A stretch of DNA of 8,660 bases from Rhodospirillales bacterium (GTDB lineage Bacteria; Pseudomonadota; Alphaproteobacteria; Rhodospirillales; JABHCV01). Both the position numbers and the translations under genes were made by a program. The stretch spans positions 1 to 8,660 of the forward strand of contig JADHSW010000124.1 of NCBI GenBank assembly GCA_016776705.1, read 5' to 3'. Positions within the stretch are counted from its first letter, which is position 1. Each line of letters opens with the position of its first letter. Shown in pieces: positions 1 to 6,771 of this stretch. Under the pieces are notes generated by a model that was not told the origin of the DNA, made no database searches, and saw only the letters and a program-made list of their open reading frames with translations.

Positions 1-1154
1 CTCGTGAAAAGCAGATTGTCGATGTCACCCTTGAAAGCATGGAACAGGGCATTTCCATGTTTGATGAAGAACTGAATATCGTAGTCCATAACGAAAAATT
101 CAACGATATGTTCAGTTTGCCAGCCGAGGTACTGGAGCAGAACTCGAATATCGAAGCTTTATTCCGTTTTGTCGCTAAACGGGGCGATTATGGGCCGGGG
201 GATATAGATGAACAGGTTCACCAGCGAATGGAGCTTACCCGAAAATTTGAAGCGCATCATTTCGAAAGAGAAACCCTGGATGGGCGAATTCTTGATATTT
301 GTGGTAACCCCGCCGAAGGCGGAGGGTTCGTTACGACCTATACGGATATCACGGAACGCAAACTGGGCGAAAACAAACTGAAAAGCGCATATGAAATCAT
401 TTCGGATTCAATCGACTATGCCGCCAGAATCCAGCGTTCTGTTCTGCCGGATAACACCCTGTTCTCGTCCTTGCTGGCCGACCACTTCGTCCTGTGGGAG
501 CCGCGCGATGTGGTTGGTGGCGATATTTACTGGAGCCGCATGTGGGGCGATGGGTTCCTGATAATTCTGGGTGATTGTACGGGACACGGGGTTCCCGGCG
601 CCTTTATGACTTTGATCGCCACGGGTGCTCTGGATAATGCGCTTTCCGATATTGCTGGCGGGCAGGTTACCCAGTTGATGCAACGACTGCATCAACTGGT
701 TCAAGGGACTCTGGGACAGCATGGTGAAGGTGCCGAATCTGATGACGGGATGGAACTGGGAATTTGTTATCTGGGGGCCGATCTGGATAAGGTAACTTTT
801 GTCGGTGCCCGCTTCGAACTGTATATTGTTGAAAATGGCAGCGTCAGTACGATCAAGGGAACCAAATCCGGTATAGGATACCATAGTATTCCACATATTC
901 AGGAATACGAGGAGTTTGAAGTTGTTAATTTGCCGGGAAAAGTCTTCTACATGACCTCGGACGGGTTGGTTGATCAGGTTGGTGGAAAAAGAAATCGCAT
1001 GTTCGGTAAAAAGCGATTCCGTGAATTATTATTGGAAATAAATGACAAACCCATGAAAAATCAGCAAGAATGCATTCTTGGGGCGCTTGTAGAGTATCAA
1101 GGGGAACAGCGCCGACGTGACGATGTGGCGGTGATCGGGTTTAAAGTTGAGTGA
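1..1154 (+). CDS. siaA: SiaA-type PAS + PP2C/SpoIIE-like Ser/Thr phosphatase (5' end outside window)
   Basis: Predicted protein phosphatase that would dephosphorylate the SiaC-type switch protein two genes downstream. The frame is open from base 3, before the first ATG at 39, and the PAS fold already starts there (QGISMFD at 46-66), so the real start lies upstream. Numbered from the ATG at 39, a PAS domain covers about residues 1-105, ending in TDITERK. A PP2C domain of the SiaA kind follows from about 125 (YAARIQRSVLP, then RDVVGGDIYW). Likely metal-binding acidic residues are D162 (VGGDIYW), D179 (GDCTGHGVPGAFMT), D308 (TSDGL) and D361/D362 (RRDDVAV), so the catalytic set looks intact. Pseudomonas SiaA has membrane sensor and HAMP regions before its phosphatase domain; here a PAS takes that position, and anything further upstream is not visible. 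The stop is 12 bases before the siaB-like start. Family assignment is strong; the substrate is inferred from the neighbours. Confidence 0.9.
   Translation, partial: REKQIVDVTLESMEQGISMFDEELNIVVHNEKFNDMFSLPAEVLEQNSNIEALFRFVAKRGDYGPGDIDEQVHQRMELTRKFEAHHFERETLDGRILDICGNPAEGGGFVTTYTDITERKLGENKLKSAYEIISDSIDYAARIQRSVLPDNTLFSSLLADHFVLWEPRDVVGGDIYWSRMWGDGFLIILGDCTGHGVPGAFMTLIATGALDNALSDIAGGQVTQLMQRLHQLVQGTLGQHGEGAESDDGMELGICYLGADLDKVTFVGARFELYIVENGSVSTIKGTKSGIGYHSIPHIQEYEEFEVVNLPGKVFYMTSDGLVDQVGGKRNRMFGKKRFRELLLEINDKPMKNQQECILGALVEYQGEQRRRDDVAVIGFKVE
671..699. repeat. Perfect 12-bp inverted repeat inside siaA
   Basis: CCAGTTGATGCA at 671-682 and its exact reverse complement TGCATCAACTGG at 688-699 enclose a 5-base loop (ACGAC). 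It lies in the phosphatase coding region and encodes QLMQRLHQLV, so part of the symmetry comes from repeated Gln-Leu and His codons. No T-run follows, so it is not a standard intrinsic terminator. It could form a stable mRNA hairpin, but no function is shown. Confidence 0.6.
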
Positions 1155-1166
1155 CGAGGCAAAAAA

Positions 1167-1718
1167 ATGTTAGCTGAGGAAATGTACAATTTCAGAGGAT
1201 TCCTGCAAGATAAGGGGATCATCTTCTGCTACAGCGGTTATATGACTGAAGAGGTGCTGACCGGAATCGGCAACGCCATCAAGAAAAAACTTGAGTTGGA
1301 AAATACCGAAAAAAGCATTTCCAAGGGCCTGTTTTCGATTTTTGTCGAGCAGGTGCAAAACGTTATCCGTTACTCGGCGGAAGGCGCACCCGATTTAGGA
1401 GACGAAGAAACAAAAGAATTGCGTTACGGCGTTCTTACGGTTGGCAAAAGAGACGAAGTGTATTTTGTTTCCTGCGGAAATTTGATCATGCAACCCGATG
1501 TTTCCCGATTGGGCTCGTCATTGGATCATATCCAGAACCTGGATAAGGACGGACTGAAATCACTGTACAAGGAAACCCTGAAGGGTGAGACGCCTGAAGG
1601 CAGCAAAGGCGCAGGTGTTGGCTTTATCGACATTGCCCGCAGGGCTCAAAATTTCAATTACGACTTTACCAAGGTTGATGATGATCATTCATATTTTTGC
1701 TTGGAAGCATATATTTAA
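1167..1718 (+). CDS. siaB: SiaB family protein kinase (DUF6272)
   Basis: Predicted cytosolic kinase of 183 aa, the antagonist of the SiaA-type phosphatase, expected to phosphorylate the SiaC-type protein encoded next. It resembles a GHKL/anti-sigma-factor-like ATPase fold. The N-box-like stretch FVEQVQNVIRYS contains E61 and N65. The glycine-rich ATP-lid region SKGAGVGFIDIARRA begins at about residue 146, with G148, G150 and G152. There are no membrane segments or signal peptide. The start at 1167 is supported by GAGG at 1156-1159, 7 bases upstream; the in-frame Met at 1182 has no well-spaced ribosome site. The gene lies 12 bases after siaA and 17 before siaC, which fits one transcript. Its position between a PP2C phosphatase and DUF1987 matches the siaABC order. 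Kinase activity is family knowledge, not visible directly. Confidence 0.9.
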   Translation: MLAEEMYNFRGFLQDKGIIFCYSGYMTEEVLTGIGNAIKKKLELENTEKSISKGLFSIFVEQVQNVIRYSAEGAPDLGDEETKELRYGVLTVGKRDEVYFVSCGNLIMQPDVSRLGSSLDHIQNLDKDGLKSLYKETLKGETPEGSKGAGVGFIDIARRAQNFNYDFTKVDDDHSYFCLEAYI

Positions 1719-1724
1719 CGTCCC

Positions 1725-1728
1725 GGAG
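1725..1728 (+). promoter_or_regulatory. Ribosome binding site fixing the siaC start
   Basis: GGAG lies 7 bases before the ATG at 1736, within CCCGGAGAACATTG. It sets the start at MENIKIEG. A longer frame from 1697 would add 13 unconserved-looking residues overlapping the siaB end, so I reject it. Confidence 0.75.
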
Positions 1729-1735
1729 AACATTG

Positions 1736-2122
1736 ATGGAAAATATTAAAATTGAGGGAATGGAACGTTCGCCCGAGGTCGATTTCGATTTTGGCGCGAA
1801 TGTGTTTTCGCTCAAGGGAGAATCATACCCGGAAGACGTTACCTCGTTTTTCGGTCCCGTTATCGGCAAACTTGAAGAGCACCTGGGATCATTATCCGGT
1901 GAGAAAGTGCAGTTCAATTTTGAACTTATTTACTTCAATAGTTCGACAGCGAAAGTCTTGATGGGGTTGTTTGAAATTCTTGATGAAGCCGCCGCAGCTG
2001 GAAACAGCGTTCTGATAACCTGGGCCCATGAAGAAGACGATGACAACATGGAGGAAATGGGAGAGGAATTCGGCGAAGACCTGGAGAACGCCAAGTTTGA
2101 ATTAAAGAAGATTGCCGTCTGA
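1736..2122 (+). CDS. siaC: SiaC family regulatory phosphoprotein (DUF1987)
   Basis: Predicted 128-aa switch protein whose Thr phosphorylation state is set by SiaB (kinase) and SiaA (phosphatase). In Pseudomonas aeruginosa, unphosphorylated SiaC binds and activates the diguanylate cyclase SiaD. DUF1987 hallmarks visible here are the N-terminal KIEGMERSPEVDFDF, then SLKGESYPEDVTSFFGP, FNFELIYFNSSTAKVLMGLF and an acidic C-terminal stretch (EEDDDNMEEMGEEFGEDLE). T71 in NSSTAK is the likely counterpart of the Pseudomonas phosphothreonine (Thr68, from memory); S69 and S70 are adjacent. The stop TGA overlaps the cyclase ATG (TGATG, 2120-2124), suggesting translational coupling of switch and effector. 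No GGDEF gene is in the window, so its partner here is probably something other than a diguanylate cyclase. Confidence 0.92.
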   Translation: MENIKIEGMERSPEVDFDFGANVFSLKGESYPEDVTSFFGPVIGKLEEHLGSLSGEKVQFNFELIYFNSSTAKVLMGLFEILDEAAAAGNSVLITWAHEEDDDNMEEMGEEFGEDLENAKFELKKIAV

Positions 2123-3162
2123 TGAGCTTTGACCTTTTCAAAAAGGAAGAGGACGTTATTGCCAGTGCCCAAAGTTTTCTGGACGAAGGTGGAATAAAGA
2201 ACAAAGAAGCCTCCCTTCAGTTCGAGACTCTTCTCAAATCTTACGAAAAACTTTTCAAATCCCTGAAAAAACTGGTGCGTCTGAGCGATCGCAGTGAAGC
2301 GGAACTCAATGAAGCGGCCAAGTCTCTAGATGAAAAAAACAAGATGCTGGAAGGCCTGTCCGGCAAGCTTTCCAAATATCTGTCGCCGCAAATTTATGAT
2401 TCCATCTTCAGCGGCGAGCGCGATGTCATGTTGGAGACCAAACGCAAGAAGCTGACCATCTTCTTTTCCGACATCAAAAACTTCACCGCCACCACCGATG
2501 ATATGGAACCCGAAGACATAACTTTTCTGGTCAACGACTATCTGACCGAAATGTCGAAAATTGCGCTTGAGCATGGCGCCACTATCGATAAATTTATCGG
2601 TGACGCCATGTTGATTTTCTTTGGCGACCCCACGACGAAAGGCGTTAAGGAAGACGCCCTGGCTTGTGTAAACATGGCCATCGCCATGCAGCGTCACATG
2701 GTCGGACTGCGGGCTAAATGGACGGAAATGGGGTACGCCCGCCCCTTTCAGATGCGCATAGGCATTAATACCGGGTATTGCAATGTCGGAAACTTCGGCA
2801 GTGAGCAACGTATGGACTACACGATTATCGGCGGTGAAGTGAACCTGGCCGCCAGATTGGAAGGCGTCGCGGATGCAGACGGTATCACCCTGTCATATGA
2901 AACTTATGCCTTGGTCAAAAATTTCATCGATGTGGAAATGGGTGAGCCGATTTCGGTCAAGGGCATCCACCGTAAAATCAATCCTTACAAGTTGATCGGT
3001 ATTTTCAAGAATATCGATGAGCAAAACCGTTTCCTGAGAGCGGAAAACGATGGCATGACCCTGTTTCTTGATTTCGACAAACTTGATGAAAACACACGAC
3101 CGGAAACAATTGCCAAAATGGAAGTGGCAATAGACAGATTGCGCGCCCTGGAGAAAAAATAA
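2122..3162 (+). CDS. Class III adenylate/guanylate cyclase with SiaC-operon N-terminal module
   Basis: Predicted soluble 346-aa nucleotide cyclase. Residues 1-67 form a charged helical module shared with the next gene product; a coiled coil runs to about 80, then the linker KYLSPQIYDSIFSGE (86-99). The cyclase domain spans about 108-295. D117 (FFSDIKNFT) and D161 (FIGDAMLIFFGDP) are the likely two-metal ligands. K157 and D232 (MDYTIIGG) form the Lys-Asp pair typical of adenylate cyclases. N241 and R245 (VNLAARLE) match the transition-state residues. All expected catalytic residues are present, so the likely product is cAMP. GGEVN replaces the commoner GDxVN. There is no membrane segment or sensor domain. 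The start overlaps the siaC stop, and no strong ribosome site precedes it, so translational coupling is likely. It occupies the position of siaD in Pseudomonas. Control by SiaC is inferred. Confidence 0.92.
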   Translation: MSFDLFKKEEDVIASAQSFLDEGGIKNKEASLQFETLLKSYEKLFKSLKKLVRLSDRSEAELNEAAKSLDEKNKMLEGLSGKLSKYLSPQIYDSIFSGERDVMLETKRKKLTIFFSDIKNFTATTDDMEPEDITFLVNDYLTEMSKIALEHGATIDKFIGDAMLIFFGDPTTKGVKEDALACVNMAIAMQRHMVGLRAKWTEMGYARPFQMRIGINTGYCNVGNFGSEQRMDYTIIGGEVNLAARLEGVADADGITLSYETYALVKNFIDVEMGEPISVKGIHRKINPYKLIGIFKNIDEQNRFLRAENDGMTLFLDFDKLDENTRPETIAKMEVAIDRLRALEKK

Positions 3163-3169
3163 ACTGCCC

Positions 3170-5329
3170 ATGGGATATGATATATTCCATAGCGAGAACG
3201 ACCTGATCGCCAATGCCGACGCCTCTTTGAAGGATAATGAGGCCGCGTCAGAAATTTCCCGTGATCAATTTGAAGCTCTGCTCAAGGGCTATAAAAAGTT
3301 GTTCAAGCGAACCAAGCAACTGGTTCGCCTGAATGACCGCAACGAGGAAGATCTGCGTCAGGCGAAGACAAAGGCAGAGGCAGCGACAAAGGCGAAAGCA
3401 GATTTTCTTGCGGCCATGAGCCACGAAATACGAACGCCAATGAACGGCGTTGTCGGGATGATCGACCTGTTGCGGGAAACCGATCTGGATTCGGATCAGA
3501 TGCACATGATGCGAACGGTCAGAGATTCCGCCTTCGCCCTGCTGCAGATTATCAATGACATTCTTGATTCCTCAAAAATTGAGGCAGGCAAGCTGACCCT
3601 GGAAAGCCTGCCCATACGTTTAAGCGATGTTGTGGACGGTGTTGCCGAAACCCTGCTGCCCAACGCCAACGACAAATCGGTACGCTTGGTTACCTTCGTT
3701 GATCCGGCTTTGCCTCGCAGGCTTATGGCTGATCCGGTTCGTCTTCGCCAGATTCTGTTCAATCTGGGAGGGAATGCGGTAAAGTTCACCGAAAACACAC
3801 CGGAAAATCCTGGCAGGGTTATTATTCGAGCTGACCGTGTGGATAATTGGCGAGGGGGCGGGGATGCGGTTTCCCTGACGATTATCGATTCCGGTATCGG
3901 AATGTCGAAAGAAGCCCTCGAAAATTTATTTAAACCATTTACCCAGGCGGAAAGCTCGACGACAAGACGCTTTGGTGGCACCGGGCTGGGTCTTTCAATT
4001 TGTAAAAGCCTCGCCGATATTATGGGCGGTGAGATCGGCGTTGAAAGCGTTCAGGGGCAAGGGTCGTCCTTTAGCGTAACCTTGCCTTTGATAGTTGCGG
4101 AGGAAGAAATCCCCGAAGATGACGTTTTTGATCTGCAAGGACTGAGAATTTTGTCTGTTTTTGGCGATGCCGATGAAGGCGATTTTGTCCTTCGTTATCT
4201 GGAGCATCATGGGGCTAACGCACGAATGGTCGCTTCGCTTGATGATGCGCGACAGCTCATCGATTCTGATGAAGCCTGTGATGTATTGGTTTTGCATGCT
4301 GGCGATGAAGGTGCAATAGAGGATTTAGTGTCCGACGGCAAGGGACCAGGCCTTGTCATTCTGACCAGTGACCGTAAGGCGCAAAAGGGACTCGTTTCTC
4401 CTTTCACCTTCGTTGTCGAGGCTGACCCTCTTCCAGGCGAATCATTCCTGAAAGCCGTCGCCGTCGCTGTTGGACGCCTTGATCCGGAGGCCCAATCGAA
4501 AGACGGCTACCAGCAAAGATCGAAGAAAAAAGCGCCAGCCGTTGAAGAGGCGCGGGCTTTGGGACAGCTTATCCTTATCGCCGAAGACAATGTAACCAAT
4601 CAGGATGTGATCCGGCGTCAGCTCAACCAGCTCGGCTATGCCTGTGAAATAACATCTGATGGTCTCGCGGCGCTAGAGGCCTGGAAAACCGGGCAATACG
4701 TCGCCTTGCTGACGGATTGCCACATGCCAAACATGGATGGTTATCAGTTAACAATGGCCATACGCGAAGCAGAGGAAGGGGGCGACCAACGCACTCCAAT
4801 TATCGCGATTACAGCTAATGCCCTTGAGGGTGAGGGAGAGATTTGCCTGGAAATAGGAATGGATGACTATCTGGTAAAACCGCTTGAAATGGCAAAGCTG
4901 GAAACCGCCCTGTTAAAATGGCTGCCGTTTCGTCCCACTGCTGTTGACGATGTGCTGAATAAAAAACCCGTTAGTAGCGACAACAGTACGAAAGAAGAAA
5001 CTGGCGTAATTGATCCCAGCGCCCTGAAAGAAATATTTGGCGATGATGATGATACCTTCAAGGAAATTCTTCTCGAATTCATCGAGCCGTCCCAGGATAT
5101 TGTTCGGGAAATAATGACCGGTTTTCAGGACCACGATGCGATTGCGATTGGGGCAGCTGGACATAAATTAAAGTCGTCTTCCCGTGCGGTTGGGGCGAAC
5201 GCACTGGCTGACCTGTGCATGCAGCTTGAAAAATCCGGCAAGGCCGAAGACTGGACTGGTATAGAATCAGCGGTGCCAAAACTGGAAGAGCTCATTGGAC
5301 AAGTGACGGATTATATAAAAGCGTTATAA
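3170..5329 (+). CDS. Soluble hybrid histidine kinase: HisKA-HATPase-pseudoREC-REC-Hpt
   Basis: Predicted 719-aa cytosolic hybrid sensor kinase. Residues 1-65 align without gaps to the N-terminus of the preceding cyclase, which also supports this start despite a poor ribosome site (GGAG at 3150-3153 is 16 bases away). A short coiled coil leads to HisKA with H85 (MSHEIRTPMNG). HATPase_c follows, with N198/N202 (N-box), D240 (IDSGIGM) and GGTGLGL at 269-275. A degenerate receiver (about 322-437) has H376 where the phosphoacceptor Asp should be. A complete receiver (about 467-585) has E472/D473, D516 (LLTDCHMPNMDG) and K570. The C-terminal Hpt (about 614-719) has H665 (GHKLKSSSRAVGA). The layout resembles ArcB/BarA kinases but lacks any transmembrane, PAS, GAF or HAMP input. 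The N-terminal module is therefore the only visible place for signal entry. The Hpt probably passes phosphate to the regulator encoded 36 bases downstream. Confidence 0.93.
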   Translation: MGYDIFHSENDLIANADASLKDNEAASEISRDQFEALLKGYKKLFKRTKQLVRLNDRNEEDLRQAKTKAEAATKAKADFLAAMSHEIRTPMNGVVGMIDLLRETDLDSDQMHMMRTVRDSAFALLQIINDILDSSKIEAGKLTLESLPIRLSDVVDGVAETLLPNANDKSVRLVTFVDPALPRRLMADPVRLRQILFNLGGNAVKFTENTPENPGRVIIRADRVDNWRGGGDAVSLTIIDSGIGMSKEALENLFKPFTQAESSTTRRFGGTGLGLSICKSLADIMGGEIGVESVQGQGSSFSVTLPLIVAEEEIPEDDVFDLQGLRILSVFGDADEGDFVLRYLEHHGANARMVASLDDARQLIDSDEACDVLVLHAGDEGAIEDLVSDGKGPGLVILTSDRKAQKGLVSPFTFVVEADPLPGESFLKAVAVAVGRLDPEAQSKDGYQQRSKKKAPAVEEARALGQLILIAEDNVTNQDVIRRQLNQLGYACEITSDGLAALEAWKTGQYVALLTDCHMPNMDGYQLTMAIREAEEGGDQRTPIIAITANALEGEGEICLEIGMDDYLVKPLEMAKLETALLKWLPFRPTAVDDVLNKKPVSSDNSTKEETGVIDPSALKEIFGDDDDTFKEILLEFIEPSQDIVREIMTGFQDHDAIAIGAAGHKLKSSSRAVGANALADLCMQLEKSGKAEDWTGIESAVPKLEELIGQVTDYIKAL

Positions 5330-5365
5330 TATTTTTGACAGAACAAGAACAAAAAGGTTGTCGAA

Positions 5366-5791
5366 ATGAGTGCTGATGTTGATTTCCCTTCGCTTCGCAT
5401 CCTCGTCATCGAGGACGAGGCATTTATGCGTCGGCTGATTCTGCGGGTGCTTTATGAATTAGGCGTCACCCATACCTTTGAGGCGGAAAACGGATCGGAG
5501 GGCCTGACTCAGATCAAAACCCTTTCAGGAAAACTTGATCTTATTATTTGCGATCTTGAAATGCCGGTGATAAGTGGTCTCAAGTTCATCGAAGGCCTGC
5601 GAAAAGGGATTGCGTGCAAGAATAGCGTGGACCTCCCCGTGATTATTCTGACGGGCCATTCGGACGAAGAAAATATCCAGAAGGCTGTTAAACTGGGAAT
5701 TCAGGGCTTTCTTGTCAAACCAATATCTTCCGCAGCGCTTCAGAAAAGAATCATATCTGCCGTTGGCGCTCCCATCATCAAGCCGGTTTAA
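5366..5791 (+). CDS. Single-domain response regulator (CheY-like receiver)
   Basis: Predicted 141-aa receiver with no output domain. Visible receiver residues are the acidic pair in IEDE (E16/D17), phosphoacceptor D63 (LIICDLEMPVISG), T96 (ILTGHSDE) and K118 (FLVKPIS), so it should be phosphorylatable. The ribosome site AAAGG (5353-5357) lies 8 bases before the ATG. The gene follows the histidine kinase by 36 bases on the same strand, which makes the kinase's terminal Hpt its likely phosphodonor. Lacking a DNA-binding or enzymatic domain, it probably acts by protein contact or as a phosphate shuttle or sink; its target is not identifiable here. Its stop overlaps the stop of the convergent mscS-like gene, and I see no terminator between them. 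Confidence 0.9.
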   Translation: MSADVDFPSLRILVIEDEAFMRRLILRVLYELGVTHTFEAENGSEGLTQIKTLSGKLDLIICDLEMPVISGLKFIEGLRKGIACKNSVDLPVIILTGHSDEENIQKAVKLGIQGFLVKPISSAALQKRIISAVGAPIIKPV

Positions 5792-6612
5792 TTCCCGCTG
5801 ATGATATGAACATCGCGCTGGGGATAGGGGATCGAATAACCTTTTTCATCAAGCTTGAGCTTTGCATCACGGGTAAGGTCGGTCAATGTGGGCCAGTAAT
5901 CCGGGGTGTTGACCCAGCACCTTAAGGTCATGTTGACGGAATTATCACCAAGTTCGGTAACAAATACCTGGGGTTCAGGATCATTTATGATGCGCGGATC
6001 GGCAATCATAAGTTTTTCCATTTCTGCAGAGGCGCCCTTCAGGTCATCTCCGTAGCCAACACCAACGACAAAATCGATGCGGCGTAATGGATTACGAGAA
6101 TAATTGGTGATAACGGAATTCCATAAACCTGAATTGGGCGCCACGACAAACAGGCCGCCCGGAGTTTTGAACCGGGTTGTAAACAGGCCTATTTCTTCTA
6201 CAGTCCCGGAAACACCGCCGGCATCAACAAACTCGCCGATATTGAACGGGCGCAATAACAGCAACATAACACCGGCAGCAATGTTGGAAAGGGTTCCCTG
6301 CAAGGCCAGTCCAATGGCAAGACCTGCCGCACCAAATACGGCGATGATACTTGTGGTTTCGACCCCGAACTGGTCAAGCACGGCGACAATGACAAAGGCC
6401 AGGATGATATAACGCACGATACTGGAAAGTATTGGCTTCAGGGTTTCGTCAACCCGTGAGGCCTTGCCAAGGGCATTTAGCGTCAGTCGACGGCCCCACC
6501 CTGCGGCTGTCCAGCCGACAATCAAGATGACAATGGCGCCCAGTACATCAACGCCGTAGCCCAGCACGATGGTTTTTACGGTTTCCAGTAGTTCAATCAT
6601 GCTTTCGCTCAT
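5788..6612 (-). CDS. mscS: MscS family small-conductance mechanosensitive channel
   Basis: Predicted inner-membrane channel of 274 aa, close to E. coli MscS (286 aa), which opens under membrane tension to release solutes on osmotic downshock. Hydrophobic helices are seen at about residues 20-42 (VLGAIVILIVGWTAAGWG), 63-85 and 88-120. The last contains the pore-helix signature GLALQGTLSNIAAGVMLLLL followed by RPFNIGEFVDAGGVSGTVEEI, the conserved start of the beta domain. The C-terminal alpha/beta domain is intact and ends VHIISGN. The start at 6612 is chosen for length; AGGA lies only 2 bases before it, so the Met at 6600 is also possible. It converges on the signalling operon (4-base stop overlap) and diverges from the Hpt gene. 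A functional link to either is not evident. Confidence 0.92.
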   Translation of the reverse strand: MSESMIELLETVKTIVLGYGVDVLGAIVILIVGWTAAGWGRRLTLNALGKASRVDETLKPILSSIVRYIILAFVIVAVLDQFGVETTSIIAVFGAAGLAIGLALQGTLSNIAAGVMLLLLRPFNIGEFVDAGGVSGTVEEIGLFTTRFKTPGGLFVVAPNSGLWNSVITNYSRNPLRRIDFVVGVGYGDDLKGASAEMEKLMIADPRIINDPEPQVFVTELGDNSVNMTLRCWVNTPDYWPTLTDLTRDAKLKLDEKGYSIPYPQRDVHIISGN

Positions 6613-6682
6613 GGTCCTGCCGTTATTTGCTTGCTGTTGATTGGAAATATATCGCCTGAAAAGCGGATATTAACCAGAAGAA

Positions 6683-6711
6683 TTGACTTGCGGCAATGCT
6701 TCCCGTGTAAT
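6683..6711 (+). promoter_or_regulatory. Sigma70-like promoter of the Hpt-pseudoreceiver gene
   Basis: TTGACT (6683-6688) and TGTAAT (6706-6711) are separated by exactly 17 bases, each matching 5 of 6 consensus positions. Transcription would start near 6718, giving a leader of roughly 54 bases. The leader is rich in T-runs and holds GCAGG at 6756-6760, 11 bases before the start codon. Confidence 0.55.
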
Positions 6712-6715
6712 TCTT

Positions 6716-6721
6716 ATTATA
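6716..6721 (-). promoter_or_regulatory. Possible -10 element for mscS
   Basis: The reverse strand reads TATAAT here, a perfect -10 match, about 104 bases from the mscS start. I see no convincing -35 at 17-18 bases. If real, it lies at the predicted start site of the opposite promoter, so the two transcripts would compete for polymerase. Confidence 0.25.
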
Positions 6722-6771
6722 CTAATTCAACTTTAAAAACGGATTTTTTCTTTTTGCAGGTTTTTTGCTGA

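Noticed and set aside
306..328. GC-rich hairpin (CCGCC-GAA-GGCGG) as a regulatory element
   Set aside because: It encodes the NPAEGGGF turn common in this PAS type, and its codons explain the symmetry.
408..896. 162-aa open frame antisense to the phosphatase gene
   Set aside because: It lies wholly within a gene with intact catalytic motifs, and its product has no recognisable domain or natural hydrophobic pattern.
1697..1735. Longer N-terminus for siaC
   Set aside because: It overlaps siaB, has no ribosome site, and the family's conserved start matches MENIKIEG at 1736.
2326..2808. 160-aa open frame antisense to the cyclase
   Set aside because: The opposite strand encodes all cyclase motifs; this frame shows none and has no supported start.
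3496..3981. 161-aa open frame antisense to the histidine kinase
   Set aside because: Arg/Ser-rich composition typical of a reverse-frame shadow of HATPase coding sequence.
5335..5363. Perfect TTGACA as a -35 for a separate response regulator promoter
   Set aside because: The hexamer 17 bases on is TTGTCG, a poor -10 that would start transcription inside the coding region.
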